NCBI GenBank assembly: GCA_051122655.1
Contig: CP182107.1
Location: 1,736,001 to 1,800,000 of the forward strand
DNA: 64,000 nt
DNA from: Pasteurella sp030783905
GTDB lineage: Bacteria; Pseudomonadota; Gammaproteobacteria; Enterobacterales; Pasteurellaceae
Direction: 5' to 3'
Shown here: positions 50,789 through 59,174 of the stretch, piece after piece
Numbering within the stretch: the stretch's first letter is position 1
Layout: each line of letters begins with the position of its first letter
The notes under the pieces: generated by a model
Told to the model about the DNA's origin: nothing
The model's input: only the letters and a program-made list of their open reading frames with translations
Databases searched by the model: none
Program-made: the position numbers and the translations under genes

Positions 50789-51370
50789 ATGAGATTTCCT
50801 TTATTTGAAACGATCGCTATTGTGAACGGTGAAATTCAGCATCTTGCCCTGCATCAACAACGTTATGTGGCAAGTTTGGCGACCTTTTACGGCGAGAAAG
50901 GAGCGAAAATACAGGATCTTGAGAAAATTATTCAGATTCCGACCGCACTTGAACACACTCAACATGCGCCGATAATCCGTTGTCGGATTGATTACAATCA
51001 GCAAGCGTATCAAGTGCAGTATTTTGCTTATCAACGCAAAATTTACCGCACTTTTCAACCGATCATTTGCGATGAAATTAACTATGATCTGAAATATGCT
51101 GATCGGGCATTATTAAATCAGTTATTTGCTCAGCGTGGGGATTGTGATGAGATTATGATTATCAAACATGGCAAGGTGACGGATTGCAGTATTGGTAATC
51201 TGGTGTTTCGTCAAGGTGAGCAATGGTTTACACCAGATAGCCCATTATTTTGTGGTACCCAACGGGCATGGCTATTACAACAGGGTAAAATTCAGGCTCG
51301 TCCAATTTTGTTGCAAGATATCACACAATATGAGGAAATTCGGCTTATTAATGCTCTAAATCCACTGTAA
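50789..51370 (+). CDS. pabC: Aminodeoxychorismate lyase-like PLP enzyme (PabC)
   Basis: Class IV aminotransferase-fold protein probably releasing p-aminobenzoate from aminodeoxychorismate. 193 residues, far below the E. coli 269, but a short form is seen in H. influenzae. The PLP lysine is in DLKYADRALLNQL; DEIMIIKHGKVTDCSIGNLVF and FTPDSPLFCGTQRAWLLQ are the family core. It follows pabB directly (GTG at 50786 or ATG at 50789). Function inferred from operon and family. Confidence 0.75.
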   Translation: MRFPLFETIAIVNGEIQHLALHQQRYVASLATFYGEKGAKIQDLEKIIQIPTALEHTQHAPIIRCRIDYNQQAYQVQYFAYQRKIYRTFQPIICDEINYDLKYADRALLNQLFAQRGDCDEIMIIKHGKVTDCSIGNLVFRQGEQWFTPDSPLFCGTQRAWLLQQGKIQARPILLQDITQYEEIRLINALNPL

Positions 51371-51432
51371 ATTTTCCTTGAACAGCGTAAAATAAAACAA
51401 CTTTTTCAGTCAGATAAAAGGAGATAAACGAC

Positions 51433-51822
51433 ATGACGAAAGTAATTCATACTGACAATGCCCCAGCCGCCATTGGTCCTTATGTACAAGCGGTAGATTT
51501 AGGCAATATGCTGTTAACCTCAGGTCAAATTCCCGTCAATCCCAAAACCGGTGAAGTGCCAGCGGATATCGTCGCACAAGCCCGTCAATCCTTAGAAAAC
51601 GTAAAAGCCATTGTGGAACAAGCGGGATTACAAGTCGCAAATATTGTGAAAACCACGGTGTTTGTCAAAGATTTAAATGACTTTGCGGCGGTCAATGCGG
51701 AGTATGAGCGTTTCTTTAAAGAGAACAATCACACTAGCTTCCCTGCTCGTTCATGTGTGGAAGTGGCACGTTTGCCGAAAGATGTGGGGATTGAAATCGA
51801 AGCCATTGCAGTCAGAAACTAA
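51433..51822 (+). CDS. ridA: RidA family 2-iminobutanoate/2-iminopropanoate deaminase
   Basis: Hydrolyses reactive enamines/imines released by PLP-dependent dehydratases. 129 residues, with APAAIGPYVQAVDLGNML, TSGQIPVNPKTGEVP and the substrate-binding arginine in PARSCVEVARLPKDVGIEIEAIA. It forms trimers in the family. Located after pabC with a 62-base gap and its own AAAAGGAG site. A shared hairpin terminator follows. Confidence 0.95.
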   Translation: MTKVIHTDNAPAAIGPYVQAVDLGNMLLTSGQIPVNPKTGEVPADIVAQARQSLENVKAIVEQAGLQVANIVKTTVFVKDLNDFAAVNAEYERFFKENNHTSFPARSCVEVARLPKDVGIEIEAIAVRN

Positions 51823-51830
51823 AAAACATA

Positions 51831-51870
51831 AAAAAATCACCGCACTTATTAAACTGCGGTGATTTTTTTT
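51831..51870. terminator. Terminator between ridA and the recombinase-family gene
   Basis: AAAAAATCACCGCA pairs with TGCGGTGATTTTTT over a 9-base loop; an uptake core (ACCGCACTT) lies at 51839-51847. Symmetrical, so it serves both convergent genes. Confidence 0.85.
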
Positions 51871-51886
51871 ACTCATTTTTTCAGTG

Positions 51887-53839
51887 CTAAGGGAAAAACA
51901 ACGATAGTGGATGTTGTTTAATCAATTTCCAAACACATTGCGCGATATCACACCAACTCTCAATTTCTGTTTCTAAAGAACGCAGCGCAACCCATAACGC
52001 GATAAAGAAACTGACAATCAAATTCACAATACCAATCAATAACACGAACACTAAACCTTGTAAAAACATCTGCCAAGTGAATGCGCCACTGATCGCCATA
52101 TAGCCCAAATTCGCAGAAGAAAACGCTACATGGCGAATATCTAGCGGTAAATTAAGCAAATACCCAACTAACCCCGTAAAACCAAGCAATAAGCCAAAAC
52201 ACAGATTTCCCATAATCGAACCATAATTATCATGCCAGTATTCTGCAAATTTATAGCGCATATTGCGGGTCAACAGACGGCGTAAAATAGGGTGGTTACG
52301 CAATCGCATTTTTAGATTCAAATAATTGCTACGATTATCAAAATAACCAGAAATAATCCCAGAAAAGAATAACCAGAAACCCGCAATGGCGGCAAACCAT
52401 AAGGCCCCTTGCATTGGATCAAGGGATTTTTGTTGGTAGGCAATTTCCGCTTCGCTCAATAAAGGTGTACCAACATAATGTTGATAGCCTAGCGCAAGCA
52501 AACAAGCCACAGAAATCGCTAAGGTCACATTGCCCAATACTGCGACGGTTTGCGAGCGAAACACATCGATCAGTAGTTGAGCTAATTGCAGATTAACGGA
52601 TTTGCCTTGCCCATTATCCACTGTTTCCGCAAAACGTGCGGCTGTCATCGCAGGCTGTTTAGTTGCGACGGTGCAATGCAACATAAAAATCAGAGTAAAA
52701 CCAATGCCATAATTCAGCCCTTCGGCAATCCCACGCCAAACACGATCTTCAATTAGATCACCTAAATACAGTTTAAATAATGCCATTAAGGCAATTAAAA
52801 TGCCTCCACCTGCTGCCGAAAAAAACATGTTACGGTATTCTTTTCCATCGCGCGTAATATAGTGTTCACCGTGATCACTTTTATTCTGAGTAATACTACG
52901 CGCGAGCAGTTTGACACTTTGTTTCCATAAATCCACCGCACTATGGCTTTGTGCAGACGCCACCGCCAATTCACCTGTTAACATCAAAATACGGCGTGGC
53001 GGCACGCGATCTCGTTGGAAGAGATCCATAAGTGTAGCCAAACGATCGAGTGTTTGATCTAAACGGGTTAATAAATGGGCAACCCCGAGAGTCGATCCTG
53101 CACTGGCGCCTCGTTTATGTAAACGATCGATCTGATCACGGCATTGCTCAAACATCACTTGTAAATGCGCATCATCATAATGACAGTGTTGACGACGTGC
53201 ACTGACCCAGTGCGAGACCTCACGTTGTAATGCCACAAAAGGTGAATCCGCATCCAATAATGTCGGATCTAAACGCATCAGCTCAGGTTCTAATTCTTCC
53301 GCCGCAATCCAAATGGCAAGCATTTCAATGGCAAACAAGCCTTCGTAGCGTAAATGGTTATGCACATTTTCTCGCTCACGTTCTGTGCAGTGTTGTTGTA
53401 ATACATCCAATAGTCTCACCCAATCTTGAATCGGTACCGCATGTAACCAATCAGCATCTTTTTCTTCACAAAAAAGAACAAAGAAAATATCCCGTAAATC
53501 GTTTAAATCTTTGAAAGAAGGGTTGAAACGCTCGTAGAGACGTTTTTGAATGTCGCGTCCAAAGCCTTCTCGGCCTAAAATGCCACAGCTAATAAATAAG
53601 GGATATAAACGCAATTGGCAAATCCATTGACACAAAAGGGAGGCGGTTTTTTGCGCCAATATATTGTCATCATAGAATGGTTGCGTGATGTGATGAAAAC
53701 GTTGTACGGCTTCTTTTTTACCGCCTGCACGCATCCACTGACAAGCGGCATTTAACAAGGTAAACGCATTTTGTTGCTCAATCTGCGTGGTCAAAAAAGG
53801 GAGAATATTGTGTTTGTCTAAAGGGTATTTTTCGATCAT
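51887..53839 (-). CDS. Membrane protein of the 'site-specific recombinase' (Gcr/PF10136-like) family
   Basis: 650-residue protein. An N-terminal half of about 350 residues is soluble and helical (AFTLLNAACQWMRAGGKKEAV). It is followed by several membrane segments (SAAGGGILIALMALFKLYLGD, YGIGFTLIFMLHC, VTLAISVACLLALGY, ALWFAAIAGFWLFFSGIISGY and others toward the C-terminus). I recognise this as the family named after the gonococcal protein Gcr. No recombinase catalytic motif is visible and the membrane segments argue against that function. The start at 53839 (MIEKYPLDK) is chosen because upstream frame extension is unlikely, but no good ribosome site precedes it. Confidence 0.6.
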   Translation of the reverse strand: MIEKYPLDKHNILPFLTTQIEQQNAFTLLNAACQWMRAGGKKEAVQRFHHITQPFYDDNILAQKTASLLCQWICQLRLYPLFISCGILGREGFGRDIQKRLYERFNPSFKDLNDLRDIFFVLFCEEKDADWLHAVPIQDWVRLLDVLQQHCTERERENVHNHLRYEGLFAIEMLAIWIAAEELEPELMRLDPTLLDADSPFVALQREVSHWVSARRQHCHYDDAHLQVMFEQCRDQIDRLHKRGASAGSTLGVAHLLTRLDQTLDRLATLMDLFQRDRVPPRRILMLTGELAVASAQSHSAVDLWKQSVKLLARSITQNKSDHGEHYITRDGKEYRNMFFSAAGGGILIALMALFKLYLGDLIEDRVWRGIAEGLNYGIGFTLIFMLHCTVATKQPAMTAARFAETVDNGQGKSVNLQLAQLLIDVFRSQTVAVLGNVTLAISVACLLALGYQHYVGTPLLSEAEIAYQQKSLDPMQGALWFAAIAGFWLFFSGIISGYFDNRSNYLNLKMRLRNHPILRRLLTRNMRYKFAEYWHDNYGSIMGNLCFGLLLGFTGLVGYLLNLPLDIRHVAFSSANLGYMAISGAFTWQMFLQGLVFVLLIGIVNLIVSFFIALWVALRSLETEIESWCDIAQCVWKLIKQHPLSLFFP

Positions 53840-53894
53840 ATAGAGGAGATAACAGTAAACAATGTGGTTTTTGTTTGAGCATAATAAGGGAATC

Positions 53895-53990
53895 ATGAAA
53901 AAAAACAAAGTCACAGATTCATATTATATACAAAAAGTGATGCGTTATCGTCCAGATAATAATATGCCTGCTTTTTGGGGTGCCCTTTAA
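53895..53990 (+). CDS. Possible small protein gene (31 aa)
   Basis: ATG preceded by AAGGGAATC, a good ribosome site, opens a 31-codon frame beginning MKKNKVTDSYYIQKVM and ending MPAFWGAL before TAA. The product is basic and aromatic-rich with no recognised homology. It lies divergent to the preceding gene in a gap of about 380 bases (53840-54222) that holds nothing else I can identify. Could be chance. Confidence 0.35.
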   Translation: MKKNKVTDSYYIQKVMRYRPDNNMPAFWGAL

Positions 53991-54222
53991 GATAAAGAAA
54001 AATCGTGTAAATGATGCATAAACCTTAGCCAAGGCATTGTAATATGTTGATTGGCATCGCGAGGTGTCTGCAGATAAGGGATGACGAGTTATGACAGCTT
54101 TTTCATAACATATTTTGACTAGCCTGATCTGTGTTTTTATCCGCGCTATTCAACCACTTATAAAAACATTAAAATGAGGTGACTTTACGTTGCTTGTTTA
54201 TTGAAAGGAAGGGAAGGAAAAA

Positions 54223-55956
54223 ATGAATATCATACAATCATTCACGCACAAATTACGTGATTTAATCAAACAATACCCTCTCGCAATGTTGTTTATTTTC
54301 ATCAGCACAGCATTTATTCCATGGATACAAGATGAAAGTATTTCTCGAGATATGATTGTGATCTTATTGCTCCCAATCTATTTCTCTACTGCGTTACTGT
54401 TAACAAAGTACAAATACGCTAATGGGCTCACCCTTGCTTATGCCATTCTGATGACACTTGCTTTTTATTTTGCTGACCGCCCGATTTATGATAATGACGC
54501 TTATTGGGGGCTACTACTCATTCATTTTGTGCTGTTTGTTACCTATCCACTGGCAAAAGAGAACCGACTGTTTGTGTATAATACGGTATCGCGTTTAACT
54601 CAACTTGCCCTGGCTATTGTGCTAGCTGGCATCATTTGTATATGCGTTATATTGGTTTTAAACAGCATAGAATACTTATTTAATATCAATCTATTACGCC
54701 ACCAAATCGTCCCCAAAACGATCCTATTTATCATGTTCTTTTTTACCCCAGTTTTCTTTCTGATTCTTGAACAGCGCTTAGCCCAAAACTTTCAAGGTGA
54801 ACGCTTTCACTATGTGATCGAATTGATCATTAACTTTATTTTTTCACCGGTTGTGATTATTTATACGCTGATCGTGTACCTGTATTTGGCTAAAATTCTG
54901 TTGAATTTTGAACTGCCAAAAGGTGGCGTAGCGTATATTATTATGCCATACATCGCATTGGGCTTATGTTGTCAAGGATTACGCTTACTGCTGATTGACG
55001 CAAAATGGACTGGTTTCTATCGCTCTTTTAGCTATCTCGCCATTGCACCATTGATTTTACTTTGGCTAGGGATCAGCACGCGTATTACCACTTATGGTTT
55101 AACTGAAGTCCGCGTTATGCTTGTCATGCTCGCCAGTATGCTGACCTTGTTTATTTTATTTTCTATGACCCAGCGCTTACGACAATATCGCTTATTTAGC
55201 CTGATTGCCTGCTTGCTTCTTTTTGTCAGCACAATACTCACCTCCCCCTATTATTTGGCACAGCAACATCAATTAGCACGTTTTGAACGCTTGCTCAGTG
55301 AACTAAATATCTTGGATGAACAGCAACAAATTAGCGCAACCATCTTTGACAGTCAGTTCGCTAAGCAACTTAGCACAGAACAAGTCGAAAAATATAAACA
55401 ATTAGATGGGATTATTGGACACTATATCAAAACCAATCCAGCGGCCGTCGCCAAATATGGTCAAGACAAACTCGATTATTTACATGGCTTTTATTACAAC
55501 CAAATAATTTATAATAATCCGTACCAAGATGAAGATGTCTCGATCACTTTTTATGCTTACGATACTGGTAGACAGGATAACTATGCCATTGATATCGCAC
55601 CTTATCAGACACTGCATTTGATCAACGGTTATGTTAATAGTGGCGATCCAAATGAGCTTGAGACACAAGAGAAATCTACACTATTTCAACGTCAATTTGA
55701 TCTGATTGATAAGCAGAACAAGTACAGTTTTGATGAACGCTATTTTGTCGAGGTGTTTAAAGCAGCCGGCCTCGATATTCACCAAAAATATTCACAGGAC
55801 AAGTTACTGCCGTTAGCGAAAGAACTGACCCAAGTACCCACAACGGAAGGAGGATTGCTCATTTTTCGTGATATGGACTTTAAATATGAAGTCCACGGTG
55901 ATATGAAAGGTTATGTCTACCAAGGTGGCTATATTGAGTTTTATCTCGCCCCATAG
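54223..55956 (+). CDS. DUF4153-type polytopic membrane protein
   Basis: 577 residues. The first 360 or so residues form about ten membrane helices (PLAMLFIFISTAFIPWI, LALAIVLAGIICICVILVL, FSPVVIIYTLIVYLYLAKIL, LIACLLLFVSTILTS). The rest is a soluble, probably periplasmic domain starting near YLAQQHQLARFERLLSEL. The general plan matches DUF4153 proteins; function unknown. AAGGAAGGGAAGG precedes the ATG. A hairpin of an uptake pair follows. Confidence 0.65.
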   Translation: MNIIQSFTHKLRDLIKQYPLAMLFIFISTAFIPWIQDESISRDMIVILLLPIYFSTALLLTKYKYANGLTLAYAILMTLAFYFADRPIYDNDAYWGLLLIHFVLFVTYPLAKENRLFVYNTVSRLTQLALAIVLAGIICICVILVLNSIEYLFNINLLRHQIVPKTILFIMFFFTPVFFLILEQRLAQNFQGERFHYVIELIINFIFSPVVIIYTLIVYLYLAKILLNFELPKGGVAYIIMPYIALGLCCQGLRLLLIDAKWTGFYRSFSYLAIAPLILLWLGISTRITTYGLTEVRVMLVMLASMLTLFILFSMTQRLRQYRLFSLIACLLLFVSTILTSPYYLAQQHQLARFERLLSELNILDEQQQISATIFDSQFAKQLSTEQVEKYKQLDGIIGHYIKTNPAAVAKYGQDKLDYLHGFYYNQIIYNNPYQDEDVSITFYAYDTGRQDNYAIDIAPYQTLHLINGYVNSGDPNELETQEKSTLFQRQFDLIDKQNKYSFDERYFVEVFKAAGLDIHQKYSQDKLLPLAKELTQVPTTEGGLLIFRDMDFKYEVHGDMKGYVYQGGYIEFYLAP

Positions 55957-55967
55957 CAGCACCAATA

Positions 55968-56009
55968 AAGTGCGGTCTATTTTGCTAACATGTTGTCAAA
56001 ATAGACCGC
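55968..56009. terminator. Uptake-signal hairpin after the DUF4153 gene
   Basis: GCGGTCTATTTTG pairs perfectly (13 bp) with CAAAATAGACCGC, with an uptake core at 55968. No T-run follows on the plus strand, so termination efficiency is uncertain. Confidence 0.55.
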
Positions 56010-56043
56010 GGGTTAAAACACGCTTATTTATGGCGTAGTCATA

Positions 56044-56541
56044 CTACACATCATAAGTTCCCATGATAACCGCCTGATCTAAAATATGCCCTTGCATGGC
56101 AAAATGCAGGTCATTAAAACGAAACCCGCTGTTAAGATCCAACTTACAGTCTAATGCATACACGATAAGTTCATAGCGATGTTGGCAGTTAGGGGGTGCC
56201 ATACCGCCATAAAAAGAGGCTTCTGCAATGTCAAATTGACCCAACACACTTGCCCAAGAATTTGCCCCTTGCACATAATCCGTTGCCGTTAAACTTTCGT
56301 TTTCTTGCACAGTAGTACGTGTTAAATTTGCGATTAACCAATGAATCCAGACAAACCCACTGGCCGTAATCGCATCTTTATCCTCCAATACCACGGCAAA
56401 CGATTTTGTGCCTTCGGGTGCCTCACTAATTTCAAAGGGAATCGAATAAGTTGGCATACCATTTGGGCTAAATTGATTGCCTCGTTTGCCGTATTTGTCT
56501 TCAAATGCACCATTTTTAATGGCTGAACAGGTGACTTTCAT
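56044..56541 (-). CDS. YbhB/YbcL-type PEBP-family protein
   Basis: Phosphatidylethanolamine-binding protein family (Raf kinase inhibitor-like), 165 residues. Motifs are NGMPTYSIPFEISEAPEGTKSFAVVLED, VWIHWLIANL and GMAPPNCQHRYELIVYALD, the conserved ligand-pocket residues. No signal peptide, so cytoplasmic. Biological role in bacteria unclear. Single-gene unit; the 307 bases upstream (56542-56848) contain only promoter-like AT-rich sequence. Confidence 0.85.
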   Translation of the reverse strand: MKVTCSAIKNGAFEDKYGKRGNQFSPNGMPTYSIPFEISEAPEGTKSFAVVLEDKDAITASGFVWIHWLIANLTRTTVQENESLTATDYVQGANSWASVLGQFDIAEASFYGGMAPPNCQHRYELIVYALDCKLDLNSGFRFNDLHFAMQGHILDQAVIMGTYDV

Positions 56542-56848
56542 TATTTTCTCCTTTATTTATGGTTAAAATATCAACACATTTTGACAAAGTTCATGTTGTC
56601 TCTTTATGTTCCTCCCATTCACACATCGCTTATAAAACAGCTATCTTTCATTTCTCCCTCAGTATCAATCTTAGCGCAGTCTTCATTTTTATTGATCATA
56701 CTTTCCTTAAGAAAAGTTTATAACTTAACACTGTGTACTTGTTTCTCGAAAATATCGCCTATATTATGATATTACGCTTTAGTCACATGACAAAAAATAA
56801 CCTTATTTTTTAATTTGACTCAATTCACCCATTTATTCGGAGATAAGT

Positions 56849-57391
56849 ATGTCAAGTATTCTGCTGTTTAACGCGAGCAATAGCTCTCGGTCTATCCACC
56901 AAACGCTATTAAACGCCATTGTACCGTTATTATCCACCCACCAACTCTCTTCTGCTTCAAGTCTTGATTTTGATTTACCTTTTTATAGTGAAGATGCAGA
57001 AAGAGAACAAGGCTATCCACAAGCCGCGAAAGATTTTGTTACCTTATTACATCAACATGATGCGATTATTTTAGCTTGCCCAGAACATAATGGCACTCCA
57101 CCCGCTATTTTTAAAAATTTATACGATTGGGGAACACGTGCAGCAAAGGCCGAGGACAGCACTTTATTTAACCAACGTAAGTTACTGATCTTGACCACAT
57201 CAGGGGGAGAACGTGGCGGATTGACGGTACAAACCTACTTAAAAAACATCACACCATTTCATGGCGCGACCGTCGTTGCGGCCTATAGTATCGGAAACTA
57301 TTACGAAAACTTTGTTGATGGTCAACCTACCCCTGCCGCTAATCAAATTTTACAGGCAGCAGTTAATGACTTAGAGCAAGCGTTAGCTTAG
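56849..57391 (+). CDS. NADPH-dependent FMN reductase-family flavoprotein
   Basis: 180 residues, flavodoxin-like fold. The phosphate loop is NASNSSRSIHQTLL at the N-terminus; ACPEHNGTPPAIFKNLYDWG matches the conserved PEYNGS.p..LKN.iDW of FMN reductases; LTTSGGERGG is the third flavin loop. Substrate unknown (flavin, chromate, quinone and azo reductases share this fold). Start preceded by CGGAG. An uptake-pair hairpin follows the gene. Confidence 0.85.
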   Translation: MSSILLFNASNSSRSIHQTLLNAIVPLLSTHQLSSASSLDFDLPFYSEDAEREQGYPQAAKDFVTLLHQHDAIILACPEHNGTPPAIFKNLYDWGTRAAKAEDSTLFNQRKLLILTTSGGERGGLTVQTYLKNITPFHGATVVAAYSIGNYYENFVDGQPTPAANQILQAAVNDLEQALA

Positions 57392-57434
57392 GCTTTACGC
57401 TTTCACGGCCTTGCGTTTTTTGTGCACAAACAAA

Positions 57435-57478
57435 AAGTGCGGTCTGTTTTCGAACATTTTACCAAACAGACCGCACAT
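57435..57478. terminator. Uptake-signal hairpin after the FMN reductase gene
   Basis: GTGCGGTCTGTTT (57437-57449) pairs perfectly with AAACAGACCGCAC (57464-57476). It lies between convergent genes; T-runs are short. Confidence 0.65.
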
Positions 57479-57515
57479 TGAATTAAGCTGATTGAGGATA
57501 GTTTATCAAGTCAAT

Positions 57516-59174
57516 TTACGACATACGCCCATTTTCAATCTGAATCACCTGATCACAAATCGCCATGGTCGACGCACGGTGGCTCACTAACACAATCAAT
57601 TTTTCCGCTTTTACATTTAACAGCGATTGCAAAATAATGGCTTCGTTTAAGCTATCTAAATTGCTAGTTGGCTCATCAAGTAAAATAATCGGGGCATTGT
57701 GTAAGAATGCTCGCGCTATACCAATCCGCTGTTTTTCCCCATCAGATAAATTGCTGCCAAGCTCGTTGATTTGGGTGTCATAGCCTGCTGGTAAACTCAT
57801 AATAAAGTCATGAATTGAGGCTTTTTTTGCCGCCTCGATCACTTGCGCTTTGCTAGCAGTACGATTCGCCATCAGAATATTGTCATAGATGGTTTCGTTG
57901 AAAATATAGGTTTGTTGGGTGATGTAAGCAATATGCTCACGCAAACTTAAGGTATTAATCTGCTTCAGATCGGTACCATTGATACGGATTGTCCCCGTTT
58001 GAGGATCATAAAAACGCATCATCAATTTTAACAATGTACTCTTACCGCTCCCACTACGACCATGAATCCCCAGAATTTGCCCTTTTTGCAGACGTAAATT
58101 CAGATTTGATAGAATCTGTTCATCTGTATAAGCAAAACTGACATTCTCGACCTCAATATTTTCAACCGTCTGTAAATCCACCCCTTTCACCACGTCTTTG
58201 AGATGCGGTTCTTCACTCAATAAGCCAAGTACACGCTCACCACTGGCAAGTGTTTGCAATAGGTTATTGGAGAGATTACTTAAGGCGATCACCGGACCAT
58301 AACTCGACATTAATAAAATCACTGCAATTAATAATCCAGCAAAGTTAACCTGTTGATTTAAATAGAGCGCAACACCGGTCACCAAGATGAGAATATTAAA
58401 TACGGATACCGCAATTTCCGTGTAAGTACGCACCTTGCCTTCTTGCTGTTTGATTTTTAAGAAAGCGTTATCAATTTGCTCACTGCGTTGATGAATGCCA
58501 GCTAAGCGTTCTTGTTCATGGCCAAACAGTTGTAACTCTTTCATGCCTCGTACGCTATCGAGGAAATAATCGTTCATTTCGCCCACTAATTCACGATAAA
58601 CCCGGCCGTCCTCACGTGCCATTTGGGTGGTCACAATCGGTAAAATCACACCAATCGTTAGATAAGCCAAAAAGGCAATCAGGGTAAACCAAGGGGAAAT
58701 ATGGGCAAACACCGCAAGCAAAATACTTGAGGTGAACAAGGCAATCATAATTGGCGCAATGGTGTGAGCATAGAACACCTCAAGCAATTCAATGTCATTA
58801 GTCACTAACGACAACAATTGTCCTGATTGTTTGCCTTGCAATTTCACAAACGCCAATTTACGCAATGCCGTAAAAACCTTGTCGCGCAATAAGGCTAATA
58901 ATTTGAACGCAATGTAATGCCCTGACATCTGTTCGAGGTAACGCAAAATCCCTCGTGCCAGCGCCAACACAATCAGTGCGGTCAAAATTTGCGAAAAACT
59001 GAGATGCACAGGGAAATCAAGTAAATTCACCAAGCCCATAGCACCCAATACCATGATGAAGATCGCTGCTAAAAAGCCGAGCACACCCATAATAATGGTA
59101 AACGCCATAATATGTGCTAGCGGAGTGACTAACTTCAATAATTGCCACATAATCACAAAACCATTCTTACGCAT
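57516..59174 (-). CDS. cydC: Thiol reductant ABC exporter subunit CydC
   Basis: Half-transporter exporting glutathione/cysteine to the periplasm, needed for cytochrome bd and c assembly. An N-terminal six-helix domain is followed by the ATPase domain: Walker A GIHGRSGSGKSTLLKL, signature LSDGEKQRIGIARA (degenerate LSGGQ) and Walker B IILLDEPTSNLD. The chosen ATG at 59174 has a perfect GGAGG site inside the last codons of cydD, whose stop it overlaps by 8 bases; longer frames start with GTG. About 552 residues. Confidence 0.9.
   Translation of the reverse strand: MRKNGFVIMWQLLKLVTPLAHIMAFTIIMGVLGFLAAIFIMVLGAMGLVNLLDFPVHLSFSQILTALIVLALARGILRYLEQMSGHYIAFKLLALLRDKVFTALRKLAFVKLQGKQSGQLLSLVTNDIELLEVFYAHTIAPIMIALFTSSILLAVFAHISPWFTLIAFLAYLTIGVILPIVTTQMAREDGRVYRELVGEMNDYFLDSVRGMKELQLFGHEQERLAGIHQRSEQIDNAFLKIKQQEGKVRTYTEIAVSVFNILILVTGVALYLNQQVNFAGLLIAVILLMSSYGPVIALSNLSNNLLQTLASGERVLGLLSEEPHLKDVVKGVDLQTVENIEVENVSFAYTDEQILSNLNLRLQKGQILGIHGRSGSGKSTLLKLMMRFYDPQTGTIRINGTDLKQINTLSLREHIAYITQQTYIFNETIYDNILMANRTASKAQVIEAAKKASIHDFIMSLPAGYDTQINELGSNLSDGEKQRIGIARAFLHNAPIILLDEPTSNLDSLNEAIILQSLLNVKAEKLIVLVSHRASTMAICDQVIQIENGRMS

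Noticed and set aside
56581..56769. 62-codon frame upstream of the FMN reductase
   Set aside because: Ser/Leu-rich without a ribosome site, within a promoter-like AT-rich gap.
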